Source of the DNA: Oscillospiraceae bacterium
Lineage (GTDB): Bacteria > Bacillota > Clostridia > Oscillospirales > UBA644
NCBI GenBank assembly: GCA_015067385.1
Contig: SVMP01000013.1
Location: 1 to 22,747, forward strand
Reading direction: 5' to 3'
Length of the DNA stretch: 22,747 nt
In this document: piece by piece, positions 7,459 to 14,596 of the stretch
Layout of the letters: each line of letters begins with the position of its first letter
Numbering within the stretch: the stretch's first letter is position 1
Made by a program: the position numbers and the translations under genes
Notes under the pieces: generated by a model
What the model was told of the DNA's origin: nothing
The model's database searches: none
What the model saw: the letters and a program-made list of their open reading frames with translations, nothing else

Positions 7459-8754
7459 TCATTCGGCATTAACAATATATTTTTCAATTCTGTTAAGGAT
7501 TTCAAACGATGCATCCGTGCGAATTTTCATATGCGTTCCGTCTTCCTTGCTTTCTGCGGAAATAACCTTTGTTCTTTGGTAAAGAACATTTAAAACAGAA
7601 CCGTCGGAATAGGGGATGATAAGATCGTATTCTCTTTCAGTGTCAAAATGTTTAATAATGGCGTTACGTAATTCTTCAATTCCTTCGCCTGATCTTGCGG
7701 ATACAACAAAAATATTTTCGTGTGTTCTTTTCTGTATTTCAAATCCGATCGGACCGTTCTCGCAAAGATCTGATTTGTTTAACACAAGAAAAAGAGGCTT
7801 TTCCGCAGCTCCGAGCTCCCCAATCAATGTTTCAACAATTTCGATATGTCTCGGTGCTTCTTCGTCAGAACAGTCAACAACATGCAATAGAATGTCTGCT
7901 CCCAGAGATTCGTCAAGAGTTGATCTGAAAGCATCAACAAGCGTGTGAGGTAATTTTCTGATAAAACCTACTGTGTCTACAAGAAGAATGTCTTTTGCAG
8001 GAACCTGTTCTATGTTCATTCTTCTGACAGTCGGATCGAGAGTTGCAAAAAGTTTATCTTCAGCATAAACATCAGCGCCGCAAAGCTTATTCATCAATGT
8101 ACTTTTTCCGGCGTTTGTATAACCGACCAATGCGCAGACGGGAACGTCGCCTTTAGAACGTCGTCTTCCCGAAATATCTCGTCTTTTATCAGCTTCTTTT
8201 ATCTGTTCCTGAAGTGTATATATTCTTCTGTTGATATGTCTTCTGTCTGTTTCAAGCTTCGTTTCGCCGGGACCTCTTGTAGCGATTCCGCCTTTGCCGC
8301 CGCCACCTATCCTCGAAAGCGATTTTCCAAGCCCCGCAAGTCTCGGAAGTCTGTATTTTAACTGCGCAAGTTCGACCTGTAAGCGACCCTGAGAAGATTC
8401 TGCTCTCATCGCAAAAATGTCGAGGATGAGCATTGTTCTGTCTATTACTCTGACATCTGTCCTGTCTTCAAGATTTTTTGTTTGAGATGCCGTTAATTCG
8501 TCATCCGCAATAATGAGATCGATTTCGTTTTCCTCGCAAAATATTCGTATCTCGTCTATCTTACCTTCTCCGAGGTACGTTGCAGGGTGAGGCTCGGAAC
8601 GTTTTTGCAGCATTGTTGCAACAGTTTCAGCCTGAGCCGTATCTGCAAGACGCTCCAATTCTGCAATTGACAGCTCGGCTTCTGTTGTATCGCCTGTATC
8701 AATTCCTATAAGCAATACTCGTTCTTTTATTGTTTTGTTTTCGTATAATTCCAT
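7459..8754 (-). CDS. hflX: Ribosome-associated GTPase HflX
   Basis: A 431-residue protein with the full HflX architecture: an N-terminal HflX domain (about 1-130), a helical linker with the family glycine-rich motif RIGGGGKGG (148-156) and TRGPGETKLETDRR (159-172), then the G domain with G1 GYTNAGKST (211-219), G3 DTVGF (260-264), G4 NKSD (326-329) and G5 SAR (352-354). HflX binds the 50S subunit and splits stalled or hibernating ribosomes under stress. The frame extends 37 codons upstream, but ATG 8754 begins the conserved region and has AAAGG 8 nt before it, while the extension overlaps the preceding gene. It starts 16 nt after the propeller gene, so co-transcription is likely. Confidence 0.95.
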   Translation of the reverse strand: MELYENKTIKERVLLIGIDTGDTTEAELSIAELERLADTAQAETVATMLQKRSEPHPATYLGEGKIDEIRIFCEENEIDLIIADDELTASQTKNLEDRTDVRVIDRTMLILDIFAMRAESSQGRLQVELAQLKYRLPRLAGLGKSLSRIGGGGKGGIATRGPGETKLETDRRHINRRIYTLQEQIKEADKRRDISGRRRSKGDVPVCALVGYTNAGKSTLMNKLCGADVYAEDKLFATLDPTVRRMNIEQVPAKDILLVDTVGFIRKLPHTLVDAFRSTLDESLGADILLHVVDCSDEEAPRHIEIVETLIGELGAAEKPLFLVLNKSDLCENGPIGFEIQKRTHENIFVVSARSGEGIEELRNAIIKHFDTEREYDLIIPYSDGSVLNVLYQRTKVISAESKEDGTHMKIRTDASFEILNRIEKYIVNAE

Positions 8755-8770
8755 AGTTAATACCTTTCGG

Positions 8771-10582
8771 TTATAGTTTTTCCGTTGAAATATAATGGAT
8801 GGTGTATATTCTTTCTTCTGTGGGAATATCGGAATCGGGTATGTCCGACATTGTTGGACGAACATCTATACCCGGTGCTTTTCTTGCGGGTTTTGTTCTG
8901 AAAATAAGTCTTGCAACTTCGTTTATTTTTTGCATATTACGCAGAATTCCAACTTTTCTATTGTCGAGATAAACCGTATAATCGCAACTGAAACAGTCCT
9001 GTTCAACGGTGATCTTATGAAGATCATTGTCAAAATCGCATAATTCATTTCTTACGGAGGTGTATCTTGCGGAAAGTTTTCCGTTTGAAATAAACAGTCT
9101 TGCACAAACACGTCCTGATATGTCTGTTAGTTCAATTTCAAGATCTTTCGGATAAACCTCGCATTGTAAATCGATTTCCACTCTTATTTTTTCGCACGGA
9201 GCAAAGTTCAGTTCAGCCAGTGCGTAATCAAGAGGATCTTTATCCGATAAAATCATCGATTCGTTTTGATTTTCAACTTTTGCCCATTTGCTTGAATATG
9301 TGTTGAACGGTATAAGATATTTGTTGTTTTCAAAATTTCCGCGGAAATAATCATTTGAGGTCTGCTTTATCGGAAGAGGGATTCTGCTCACCCAAATATC
9401 TTCTTTATTTACGCTGTATGTTAACCACATAGCATCGTTGGGTCTGTTTTTACATGTTTCACTTATTCCTCTTACATACTGAGGACCAAAATCTTTGAAA
9501 AGCCCATCGTATCTTCTCGGAGGAGTTTCACCGAAAATACTCAACATTCCGTCAAAATCAATACCGTTTTCGGATGTTACGCAAACAAGGGGGTATCTGT
9601 GTTCGCTTGATAGGCTGTTTATATATGCGATCGCATAGTTATGGTCATCGATTTTTTGTCCCCAAGCCTTTGCTCCCGAGGTTGCAAAAGACGTTTCTCG
9701 TTTTATCGCCCATGTATCGCCGTTATCTTTTGATATGCCGACAACTGCATGTTTCCATAGTGCCGCAACAGTGTTATTGTCAATATGGTAATATGTGAAA
9801 GCCTGGTACGGTTTATTTGCTGTTCCGAAAATTTCATTTTGCGTTTTCAGTGAAACATGCTCGCAGTCGTTTCCGTGTTCTTCTGCCCATTGCTGTGTTT
9901 CAAACTTATCGGATAACAAACTTTTACATGCTTCGACAAAACCTTTATCTGATGATTGCATGAAGTAGGGGAACGGAAGCGTTTCTTCTTGCCAACCCGA
10001 TGATCTCATGATGTGTATAAAATATATCGGACCGAAACTTCCGTCAGTGTATATTTCTCTGACAACTCTTCCAAGTCCGTTCTTTTCCCAAGGAACTGCA
10101 TGGTTCGGAGAATAGCCGTAAAACCCCGTTGTTAACAGTTTCCCGTTTGGCGCAATATAGAAAGCCGTTCTTTGATGCATGACTGCTTGTTCTTTTTCCG
10201 GTATTTTAACAACAGTCCCGTCGGAGCAAATATTTTCTCCTTTCGGTAATAAAACGATTGGAAAGGAAATTATCGGTTTTGACCAGCTTGTTCCGTCTTC
10301 CGATCTTGAAATAAAAGAAACTCCGCCCGGCTCATGTTCATCGATCTTGTTTGATATATATTGTACCCAAAAACTGCCGTTCCAATATGTTATATCGGGA
10401 GCATGATTATAAGTATAACCAAGTCCGTCTGAATACTCCGGGTGCTTTCGATTTGCTCGGAGTATTTGAAAGTGCGAAACCCCTGATGCATGTGGGAGTC
10501 CGCCGTCGCTTTTTTCTATATCTGCAAAAAGAGAACCGATATATTTAGGGGTTTCGTTTGTCGCTTCAAAATAATTACTCAT
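8771..10582 (-). CDS. Sialidase-fold beta-propeller protein, probable cytoplasmic glycan-active enzyme
   Basis: A 603-residue protein. Two Asp-box motifs typical of sialidase-like propellers are visible: SRSEDGTSW (92-100) and the exact SxDxGxTW form SKDNGDTW (284-291). A YNHAPDITYWNGSFWVQY stretch (about 58-75) gives a conserved-looking His and Asp in the first blades. After about residue 455 comes a beta-sandwich-like domain resembling concanavalin/LamG folds (AELNFAPCEKIRVEIDL, then YTVYLDNRKVGIL). Similar modules occur in family 33 sialidases and in propeller lyases or glycosidases such as the PL42/GH145 group; I cannot decide between them. No signal peptide is present. I chose ATG 10582 over ATG 10624 because the extra 14 residues are basic and unlike a signal, and neither start has a perfectly placed ribosome site. 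AAAGGAGG lies upstream with a hairpin between. Confidence 0.7.
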   Translation of the reverse strand: MSNYFEATNETPKYIGSLFADIEKSDGGLPHASGVSHFQILRANRKHPEYSDGLGYTYNHAPDITYWNGSFWVQYISNKIDEHEPGGVSFISRSEDGTSWSKPIISFPIVLLPKGENICSDGTVVKIPEKEQAVMHQRTAFYIAPNGKLLTTGFYGYSPNHAVPWEKNGLGRVVREIYTDGSFGPIYFIHIMRSSGWQEETLPFPYFMQSSDKGFVEACKSLLSDKFETQQWAEEHGNDCEHVSLKTQNEIFGTANKPYQAFTYYHIDNNTVAALWKHAVVGISKDNGDTWAIKRETSFATSGAKAWGQKIDDHNYAIAYINSLSSEHRYPLVCVTSENGIDFDGMLSIFGETPPRRYDGLFKDFGPQYVRGISETCKNRPNDAMWLTYSVNKEDIWVSRIPLPIKQTSNDYFRGNFENNKYLIPFNTYSSKWAKVENQNESMILSDKDPLDYALAELNFAPCEKIRVEIDLQCEVYPKDLEIELTDISGRVCARLFISNGKLSARYTSVRNELCDFDNDLHKITVEQDCFSCDYTVYLDNRKVGILRNMQKINEVARLIFRTKPARKAPGIDVRPTMSDIPDSDIPTEERIYTIHYISTEKL

Positions 10583-10596
10583 AATAATTAACCATA

Positions 10597-10614
10597 GCTT
10601 TCGTCTGCGAAAGC
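10597..10614 (-). promoter_or_regulatory. Hairpin between ribosome binding site and start codon of the propeller gene
   Basis: On the minus strand a perfect 7-bp stem GCTTTCG/CGAAAGC with a CAGA loop directly follows the strong ribosome site AAAGGAGG. It separates that site from ATG 10582. With the stem folded the effective distance drops from about 31 to about 14 nt. The 3' arm extended by two bases (GACGAAAGC) can instead pair perfectly over 9 bp with GCTTTCGTC at 10703-10711. Confidence 0.45.
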
Positions 10615-10638
10615 CTCCTTTCATTGGGAATTAGGGTT

Positions 10639-10744
10639 GGTTTTGCATGCAATCGTAAGATTGCATATATATCGTAAGATTATAAATCGTCACTGCTTAA
10701 ATGACGAAAGCCACAAAACCTGCGTGAAAAAGTATTTTTCACGC
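10639..10744. other. Hairpin-rich structured spacer, possible non-coding RNA or mRNA leader/3' element
   Basis: This spacer between two minus-strand genes contains nested pairings. An outer 7-bp helix GGTTTTG (10639-10645) with CAAAACC (10714-10720) encloses three hairpins: a perfect 8-bp stem with a four-base loop (10647-10666), a 6-bp stem with one bulge and the same loop (10668-10684), and a 6-bp stem TCGTCA/TGACGA with a 9-nt loop (10687-10707). The sequence ATCGTAAGATT occurs twice (10652 and 10671). Read on the plus strand, both four-base loops are GTAA, which would be GNRA tetraloops. A separate perfect 10-bp hairpin with a 3-nt loop follows (10722-10744). It sits 7 nt after the protease stop codon but lacks a good T-run, so it is at best a weak terminator or an RNA-stabilising structure. 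Confidence 0.45.
10679..10707 (-). promoter_or_regulatory. Possible promoter of the propeller-hflX genes inside the structured spacer
   Basis: On the minus strand a perfect TATAAT (10679-10684) lies 17 bp after TCGTCA (10702-10707), which matches the -35 consensus at four of six positions. If used, transcription would start near 10672 and the leader would begin with the 8-bp hairpin at 10647-10666. Confidence 0.35.
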
Positions 10745-10751
10745 TATCTTC

Positions 10752-11753
10752 TTACGAAAAATAATTCGATAAGATTCCCGTAACTGTCTGAAAAAGATAA
10801 ATTAAAACAAATAATATAAAAGGTATTGAGAACACAACATTTATTGTAAATTCCTTACCGCTTACCGCAAAAACTTCTTTTTCTGTGCTGTGTTTTTTCT
10901 TTATACTGATAATGAAAAATAAAGTGCAGAGAATACCGATAAGTATTGTGGATATATCGTATATCTGAACAATGCTTATATAGGCTTCTTCCGACATGTT
11001 TTCATAAAGAAGCATGAAAAAGCAGCTTATAAAATTATTTATAAAATGAAGTAATATGCAGGGAAGGATCGAATTGTATTTAATAAACAGATATGCAAGA
11101 AAAAGCCCCATCATAAATGAAAAGGGTATTTGCTGAACAGTGGAATGAACTAAACTGAATGCAATCGATGAAAAAATAATTGCAGCGGTTTTATTGTATT
11201 CTTTTAATATTCCGCATATTATTCCTCTGAAAATAACTTCTTCACAGATCGATGGCATTACTGCGATTGAAATGATGTATAAACAAAATTGCCATGGATA
11301 CTGCGGAGCGGAAAGAAGTTCCGATATATCGGGTACGGGAGCTCCCAGTTTAATAATTAGCTGTGTTATGAAATCGGAAATATATGTTCCTGCTGTCCCC
11401 ATTCCGAGAAATATACCGACTGCAAGCAATATTTCAGATGCCGGCACGTCGTTTACGGAAATAATATCTTTTCCTCTTTTACCGGAAAATGAAATCATGA
11501 AAAAAGCTGCTGCCATTGTGAATAAAGGGTATAATATTTGAGGAAGAGCAAAGGTAAATATGTATGATAATACAGATGAGATTTCGTCTGAAAAATTAAA
11601 GATTGTTGAAAATATCGCATAAATATAAGTTGGCATTACTGCCATTATTGCGAGTATCGGAAAAGTACAAAGAATCAGAAAGATACCGGATGAGGCTTTT
11701 TTGAGATTTGATTTATTGTTGATAGATTGCTGATTATATTCTTGTTCGATCAT
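10752..11753 (-). CDS. CPBP-family (CAAX protease/Abi-type) intramembrane metalloprotease
   Basis: A 333-residue polytopic membrane protein. The family motifs are present: EEVIFR (171-176, the EExxxR metal/catalytic motif), FSLVH (199-203, FxxxH), and HFINN (236-240, the third motif). About eight hydrophobic segments surround them. Bacterial members cleave or process membrane-bound or secreted peptides, and some give immunity to bacteriocins. The substrate here is unknown. ATG 11753 follows AGAGG by 9 nt. It overlaps the end of the upstream acyltransferase gene by 20 bp, so the two are probably translationally coupled. The N-terminal tail is hydrophilic (about 20 residues, rich in Asn, Gln and Lys) before the first membrane segment. 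Confidence 0.9.
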   Translation of the reverse strand: MIEQEYNQQSINNKSNLKKASSGIFLILCTFPILAIMAVMPTYIYAIFSTIFNFSDEISSVLSYIFTFALPQILYPLFTMAAAFFMISFSGKRGKDIISVNDVPASEILLAVGIFLGMGTAGTYISDFITQLIIKLGAPVPDISELLSAPQYPWQFCLYIISIAVMPSICEEVIFRGIICGILKEYNKTAAIIFSSIAFSLVHSTVQQIPFSFMMGLFLAYLFIKYNSILPCILLHFINNFISCFFMLLYENMSEEAYISIVQIYDISTILIGILCTLFFIISIKKKHSTEKEVFAVSGKEFTINVVFSIPFILFVLIYLFQTVTGILSNYFS

Positions 11754-12501
11754 TGGTTATATCCTCTCTTTTTATTATACCGATGCCGCATCCGATATGT
11801 TTGCCTTTTTCATTAAGTTCTCTGACTTTTTTGGCAAGTGAAGAGTTTGCATTTGCTCCAAACTGTTTATCGAAAATACGTTCTTCCGCCTGCATATCGT
11901 TTGGATCGTATGCGATCAGAGTAAATCTGTTCTGAAATTTAATAATGTTGCTTTCCTTCGGAAGGATATCTTTAAGAACAGGGGATAAAAGCCATGAGTG
12001 ACATGTAAAATAATTGAAATCGTAATCAAAATAATTCTTGAAAAATATCGGTGCACTTTTTATGGACATGTCACATTCTTCATCGTAAAGAGGTTTTCCT
12101 TGCGGAATATGTATTTCAAGAATGCCTTCTCCTTCTTTGATGTCAAAATCAAAAAGCTTTTGGATATTGTTGTTGAAATAAAATGATGACGGTCTGAACT
12201 GCAACCGACCGATTGCAAAAAGATCGAGATTTAAGTGATTCATTATCCATCCGAGCTCTTCAATACCGCAATATCCCGTTTTCCTTCGATAATTTTCAGC
12301 CCATATTGAAATATCCGCCATGGTGTCGTTGAATATTTCTTCGGGGATATTCATTTTGTTATATTTTTCTTTTGCGTCCTCTGCAAGCATTAATATTGCT
12401 GTGAGAACAGATATTCCGTTTGTTTTATTGCAAGATAAATAATGAATTACCGAATTTATGTCTCCGTGTGTCAACAGTTCTTTTATCTCAAATGAATTCA
12501 T
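11734..12501 (-). CDS. Acyltransferase-domain protein, NAT_N/GNAT_C type
   Basis: A 255-residue soluble protein that resembles the clostridial two-domain acyltransferase-like family. It has a helical N-terminal part (about 1-120, including YCGIEELGWIMNHLNL and the RLQFRP motif) and a GNAT-like C-terminal part (about 125-225) with LEIHIPQGKPL, then a DMSIKSAPIFFKNYF helix, the CHSWLLSP motif and LPKESNIIKFQNRF. These are known features of the family. The acyl donor and acceptor are not known. ATG 12501 follows GGAGG by 10 nt. It is the first gene of the minus-strand group and overlaps the CPBP protease gene by 20 bp. Catalysis has not been shown for most members, so the name rests on fold similarity. 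Confidence 0.8.
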   Translation of the reverse strand: MNSFEIKELLTHGDINSVIHYLSCNKTNGISVLTAILMLAEDAKEKYNKMNIPEEIFNDTMADISIWAENYRRKTGYCGIEELGWIMNHLNLDLFAIGRLQFRPSSFYFNNNIQKLFDFDIKEGEGILEIHIPQGKPLYDEECDMSIKSAPIFFKNYFDYDFNYFTCHSWLLSPVLKDILPKESNIIKFQNRFTLIAYDPNDMQAEERIFDKQFGANANSSLAKKVRELNEKGKHIGCGIGIIKREDITNDRTRI

Positions 12502-12530
12502 GTTTGAATATCCTCCGGTCTTTTTTTGTT

Positions 12531-12559
12531 ATTTTAACAGATTTTAAAATAAAAATCAA
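12531..12559 (-). promoter_or_regulatory. Sigma-A-type promoter of the acyltransferase-CPBP genes
   Basis: On the minus strand, TTGATT (12554-12559), a 17-bp spacer and TAAAAT (12531-12536) lie about 30 bp before the acyltransferase start. It diverges from the plus-strand promoter at 12631-12659. Confidence 0.6.
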
Positions 12560-12630
12560 TACTTTATAATTTAAATTCGCAATTAAATTCGGGAAGTTGA
12601 AATATCAAAATAGATTTTTTGATTATATAC

Positions 12631-12659
12631 TTGACATTTGATAAGAAAAGATGTATAAT
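12631..12659 (+). promoter_or_regulatory. Consensus sigma-A promoter of the membrane protein gene
   Basis: Perfect TTGACA (12631-12636), a 17-bp spacer and perfect TATAAT (12654-12659). The start of transcription should be near 12666, which rules out a translation start at 12619 and supports ATG 12703. Confidence 0.85.
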
Positions 12660-12702
12660 ATTAAAGAATAAATTGAATTTAATTATAAAAGGACATATTT
12701 CG

Positions 12703-13596
12703 ATGAAAACAAAGTATTATACAAAAATGCTTTTACCGTTGAGTATTTTTGGCCTTATTTTTCGCATACTTGAGATAATGTTTGCGATCGAACCCGAAAG
12801 CGGCTTTTACTATACTGAAAGCGTTATTCCCTTGCTTTGCAATATTTACACATTCCTTGTCATTGCTTTTTTTATTTCCGAAACATTCCTTATTAAATCC
12901 GAAAATAAAACCCAAAGGAAACGTTTTGGATATGTTTCAACATTTGATAAGGTCTTAATGCTTCTTTCTGCTGTATTTATCCTTGCAAACGCACTGAATG
13001 TTTTCCTTTTTGAACTTAATATCAATTACAGTTACGGTTCTGTTGCCGATATCTTTAAGGCTTCTCCTGTATATGTATTGATTTTTGCCGCAATTTCATG
13101 CTTGTTTATTGTTTTCTTTGCATCTGCTCCCAAAAAATATTCAAGCAGTTCGTTCATGTCTATTTTATCTTTAAGTATTACCGTTTATTATATTATTCGT
13201 CTTTTTACACGTTTTCTTGATCTTAATGAGATCCTTTCAAAAGCATACGGAACTCATACGATTCTTCTTCTCGGCTTTATCGTTCTTGCGTGCATGAATT
13301 TTTCAAAACTTCTTGCCGGGATATTATCTAAAAAATATTTTGTAGCGTTCGGTTTGTGTGCTGTGTATCTTGCAACTGTACATCTTGCGGAATTTGTTAT
13401 GTATTTCCTTCCCGGAAATCCGTACAATATAAACGTAGATATTTTTGCATATGCTGCTGACTTTTTTACCGCTGCAGTTATTCTTAAAATGGTATTACTG
13501 ATTGCAAAAAAACCTGATAAAGTTACAAATAATGAGGAAGTATTACCCGAACAATCAGAAGAAGTTAACGCTATGAATGCGCCTAACGACCGTTAA
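12703..13596 (+). CDS. Polytopic membrane protein of unknown function
   Basis: A 297-residue protein that I do not assign to a named family. About eight hydrophobic segments are visible (for example MLLPLSIFGLIFRILEI, LLCNIYTFLVIAFFISETFL, VYVLIFAAISCLFIVFFA), with short polar loops and an acidic, Glu-rich C-terminal tail of about 25 residues (KVTNNEEVLPEQSEEVN). No catalytic or transport motif is recognisable. ATG 12703 follows AAAGG by about 8 nt and lies about 37 nt after the expected transcription start. The gene stands before yajC, but a separate promoter lies between them and no clear terminator was seen in the 96-bp gap. Its strong consensus promoter suggests steady expression. Confidence 0.8.
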   Translation: MKTKYYTKMLLPLSIFGLIFRILEIMFAIEPESGFYYTESVIPLLCNIYTFLVIAFFISETFLIKSENKTQRKRFGYVSTFDKVLMLLSAVFILANALNVFLFELNINYSYGSVADIFKASPVYVLIFAAISCLFIVFFASAPKKYSSSSFMSILSLSITVYYIIRLFTRFLDLNEILSKAYGTHTILLLGFIVLACMNFSKLLAGILSKKYFVAFGLCAVYLATVHLAEFVMYFLPGNPYNINVDIFAYAADFFTAAVILKMVLLIAKKPDKVTNNEEVLPEQSEEVNAMNAPNDR

Positions 13597-13631
13597 ATAT
13601 TAAATTATCGGAAAAATGTCACAATATTCTA

Positions 13632-13660
13632 TTGCATTTTTTTCCCTTATATAGTATAAT
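13632..13660 (+). promoter_or_regulatory. Sigma-A-type promoter upstream of yajC
   Basis: TTGCAT (13632-13637), a 17-bp spacer and perfect TATAAT (13655-13660), with the yajC ATG about 32 bp downstream. This is the last promoter I can support before the long plus-strand gene run to the right edge. Confidence 0.65.
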
Positions 13661-13692
13661 CTATTTACAATTATCGAAACGGAGGACTTTTA

Positions 13693-14112
13693 ATGTCTCT
13701 TTCTAAACTTACTGCAAATCTTGCGATCCTTCTTGATTCTACGGTTGATAATGTTGACAGCTATCTTAACGGAACAACTGTCGGCGACGCTGTGGACGGC
13801 GCAGTTGAAGGCGGTGCAACTGTTGAACCTTCTCTTATGGCAACACTTGTAAGCTTTCTTCCCTTTATTCTTATTATCGTTGCGTTCTATTTCTTCCTTA
13901 TCAGACCTCAGCGTAAACAGGAAAAAGAAACCCAGAAAATGCGTAACAGCATTGAGATCGGTGATCAGATAACAACGATCGGCGGTATTACCGGTATAGT
14001 TCGTCAGATCAAGGACGAAGATACTTATATTATCGAAACAGGTGCCGATAAAAACAGAATTTCCATTAAAAAGTGGGCTATTCAGTCTAAAGATACTATT
14101 TCCGATTCCTGA
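13693..14112 (+). CDS. yajC: Preprotein translocase accessory subunit YajC
   Basis: A 139-residue membrane protein. One transmembrane helix (about 49-70, LMATLVSFLPFILIIVAFYFF) is followed by the diagnostic LIRPQRKQEKE motif (69-79) and a small cytoplasmic domain with EIGDQITTIGGITGIV. YajC associates with SecD-SecF and the Sec translocon. The N-terminal region before the helix is about 45 residues long and rich in Thr, Val, Asp and Gly, longer than in the short proteobacterial form. It would lie outside the membrane. ATG 13693 follows GGAGG by 7 nt. No secD or secF gene is nearby. Confidence 0.94.
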   Translation: MSLSKLTANLAILLDSTVDNVDSYLNGTTVGDAVDGAVEGGATVEPSLMATLVSFLPFILIIVAFYFFLIRPQRKQEKETQKMRNSIEIGDQITTIGGITGIVRQIKDEDTYIIETGADKNRISIKKWAIQSKDTISDS

Positions 14113-14165
14113 GGAATCATTTGAGTAAGTCTTTCATATAATCAAACATATCTTACGGTTTGATT
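14104..14165 (+). other. Two hairpins between yajC and the TIGR04086 gene
   Basis: GATTCC and GGAATC (14104-14118) form a perfect 6-bp stem whose 3-nt loop is the yajC stop codon TGA. A second stem, AATCAAAC with GTTTGATT (14140-14147 and 14158-14165), is 8 bp with a 10-nt loop and ends just before the GGAGG ribosome site of the next gene. Neither is followed by a T-run, so they look like processing, stability or translation elements, not terminators. Confidence 0.35.
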
Positions 14166-14178
14166 TATGGAGGTCTTT

Positions 14179-14571
14179 ATGAAAAAACAGCGCGACATAT
14201 ATTCTGTTACGGATAAACTTATCGGTTTTTTATCAGGTTCTTTTTGCGGAGCCTTGTGTTCCGTGATTTTATCTTTGATTTTTGCCTTGATTTTTACGGT
14301 AACATCTTTTTCGGATTCTTTTATCGAAACGGCAGCGTATATTGTTTTTGCTGTGTCTGCTTTTATATCGGGTCTTATTTCTGTTATCCGACTTAAAAAA
14401 GCAGGACTTGTTAACGGATTTATATCCGGAATTTGTTTCTTTGTTTTATATGCGGTGTTCTCCATTGTGTTTGGTTCAACATCTTTCTTTACGGTGTCGA
14501 CTGTTGTAATGCTTTTAATAAGTGTTATCTTCAACACACTGGGTGGAATACTTGCTGTAAATATACGTTAA
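14179..14571 (+). CDS. TIGR04086-family small membrane protein
   Basis: A 130-residue protein with four hydrophobic segments (about FLSGSFCGALCSVILSLIF, ETAAYIVFAVSAFISGLI, GFISGICFFVLYAVFSIVF and STVVMLLISVIFNTLGGIL), short loops and a KKQRD basic N-terminus. Size, topology and its place between yajC and a SCIFF peptide gene agree with the TIGR04086 family of Firmicutes, whose function is unknown. I chose ATG 14179 because GGAGG sits 5 nt before it. The in-frame ATG at 14167 overlaps that ribosome site. A link to maturation or export of the SCIFF peptide is suggested only by position. Confidence 0.82.
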   Translation: MKKQRDIYSVTDKLIGFLSGSFCGALCSVILSLIFALIFTVTSFSDSFIETAAYIVFAVSAFISGLISVIRLKKAGLVNGFISGICFFVLYAVFSIVFGSTSFFTVSTVVMLLISVIFNTLGGILAVNIR

Positions 14572-14596
14572 AATATACTTGAAGGAGAATATAAAA

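Noticed and set aside
8755..8865. N-terminal extension of HflX by 37 residues
   Set aside because: It runs into the end of the propeller gene. The ATG at 8754 has AAAGG in place and starts the conserved family sequence.
10652..10681. Repeat of ATCGTAAGATT as the start of a CRISPR array
   Set aside because: Only two 11-bp copies 19 bp apart lie inside hairpins, with no regular spacers and no cas genes.
10639..10720. tRNA-like layout: 7-bp end helix closing three hairpins in 82 nt
   Set aside because: The first hairpin has 8 bp with a 4-nt loop, there is no T-loop consensus, no plausible anticodon arm and no D-loop pattern.
10722..10744. 10-bp hairpin after the CPBP gene as a rho-independent terminator
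   Set aside because: The stem is perfect, but no T-run follows on the minus strand (AGGTTTTG) and the loop is only 3 nt, so it was kept as part of the structured spacer.
12619..12702. Upstream start for the polytopic membrane protein
   Set aside because: It overlaps the -35 and -10 boxes of the consensus promoter, while ATG 12703 has a ribosome site and begins the hydrophobic protein.
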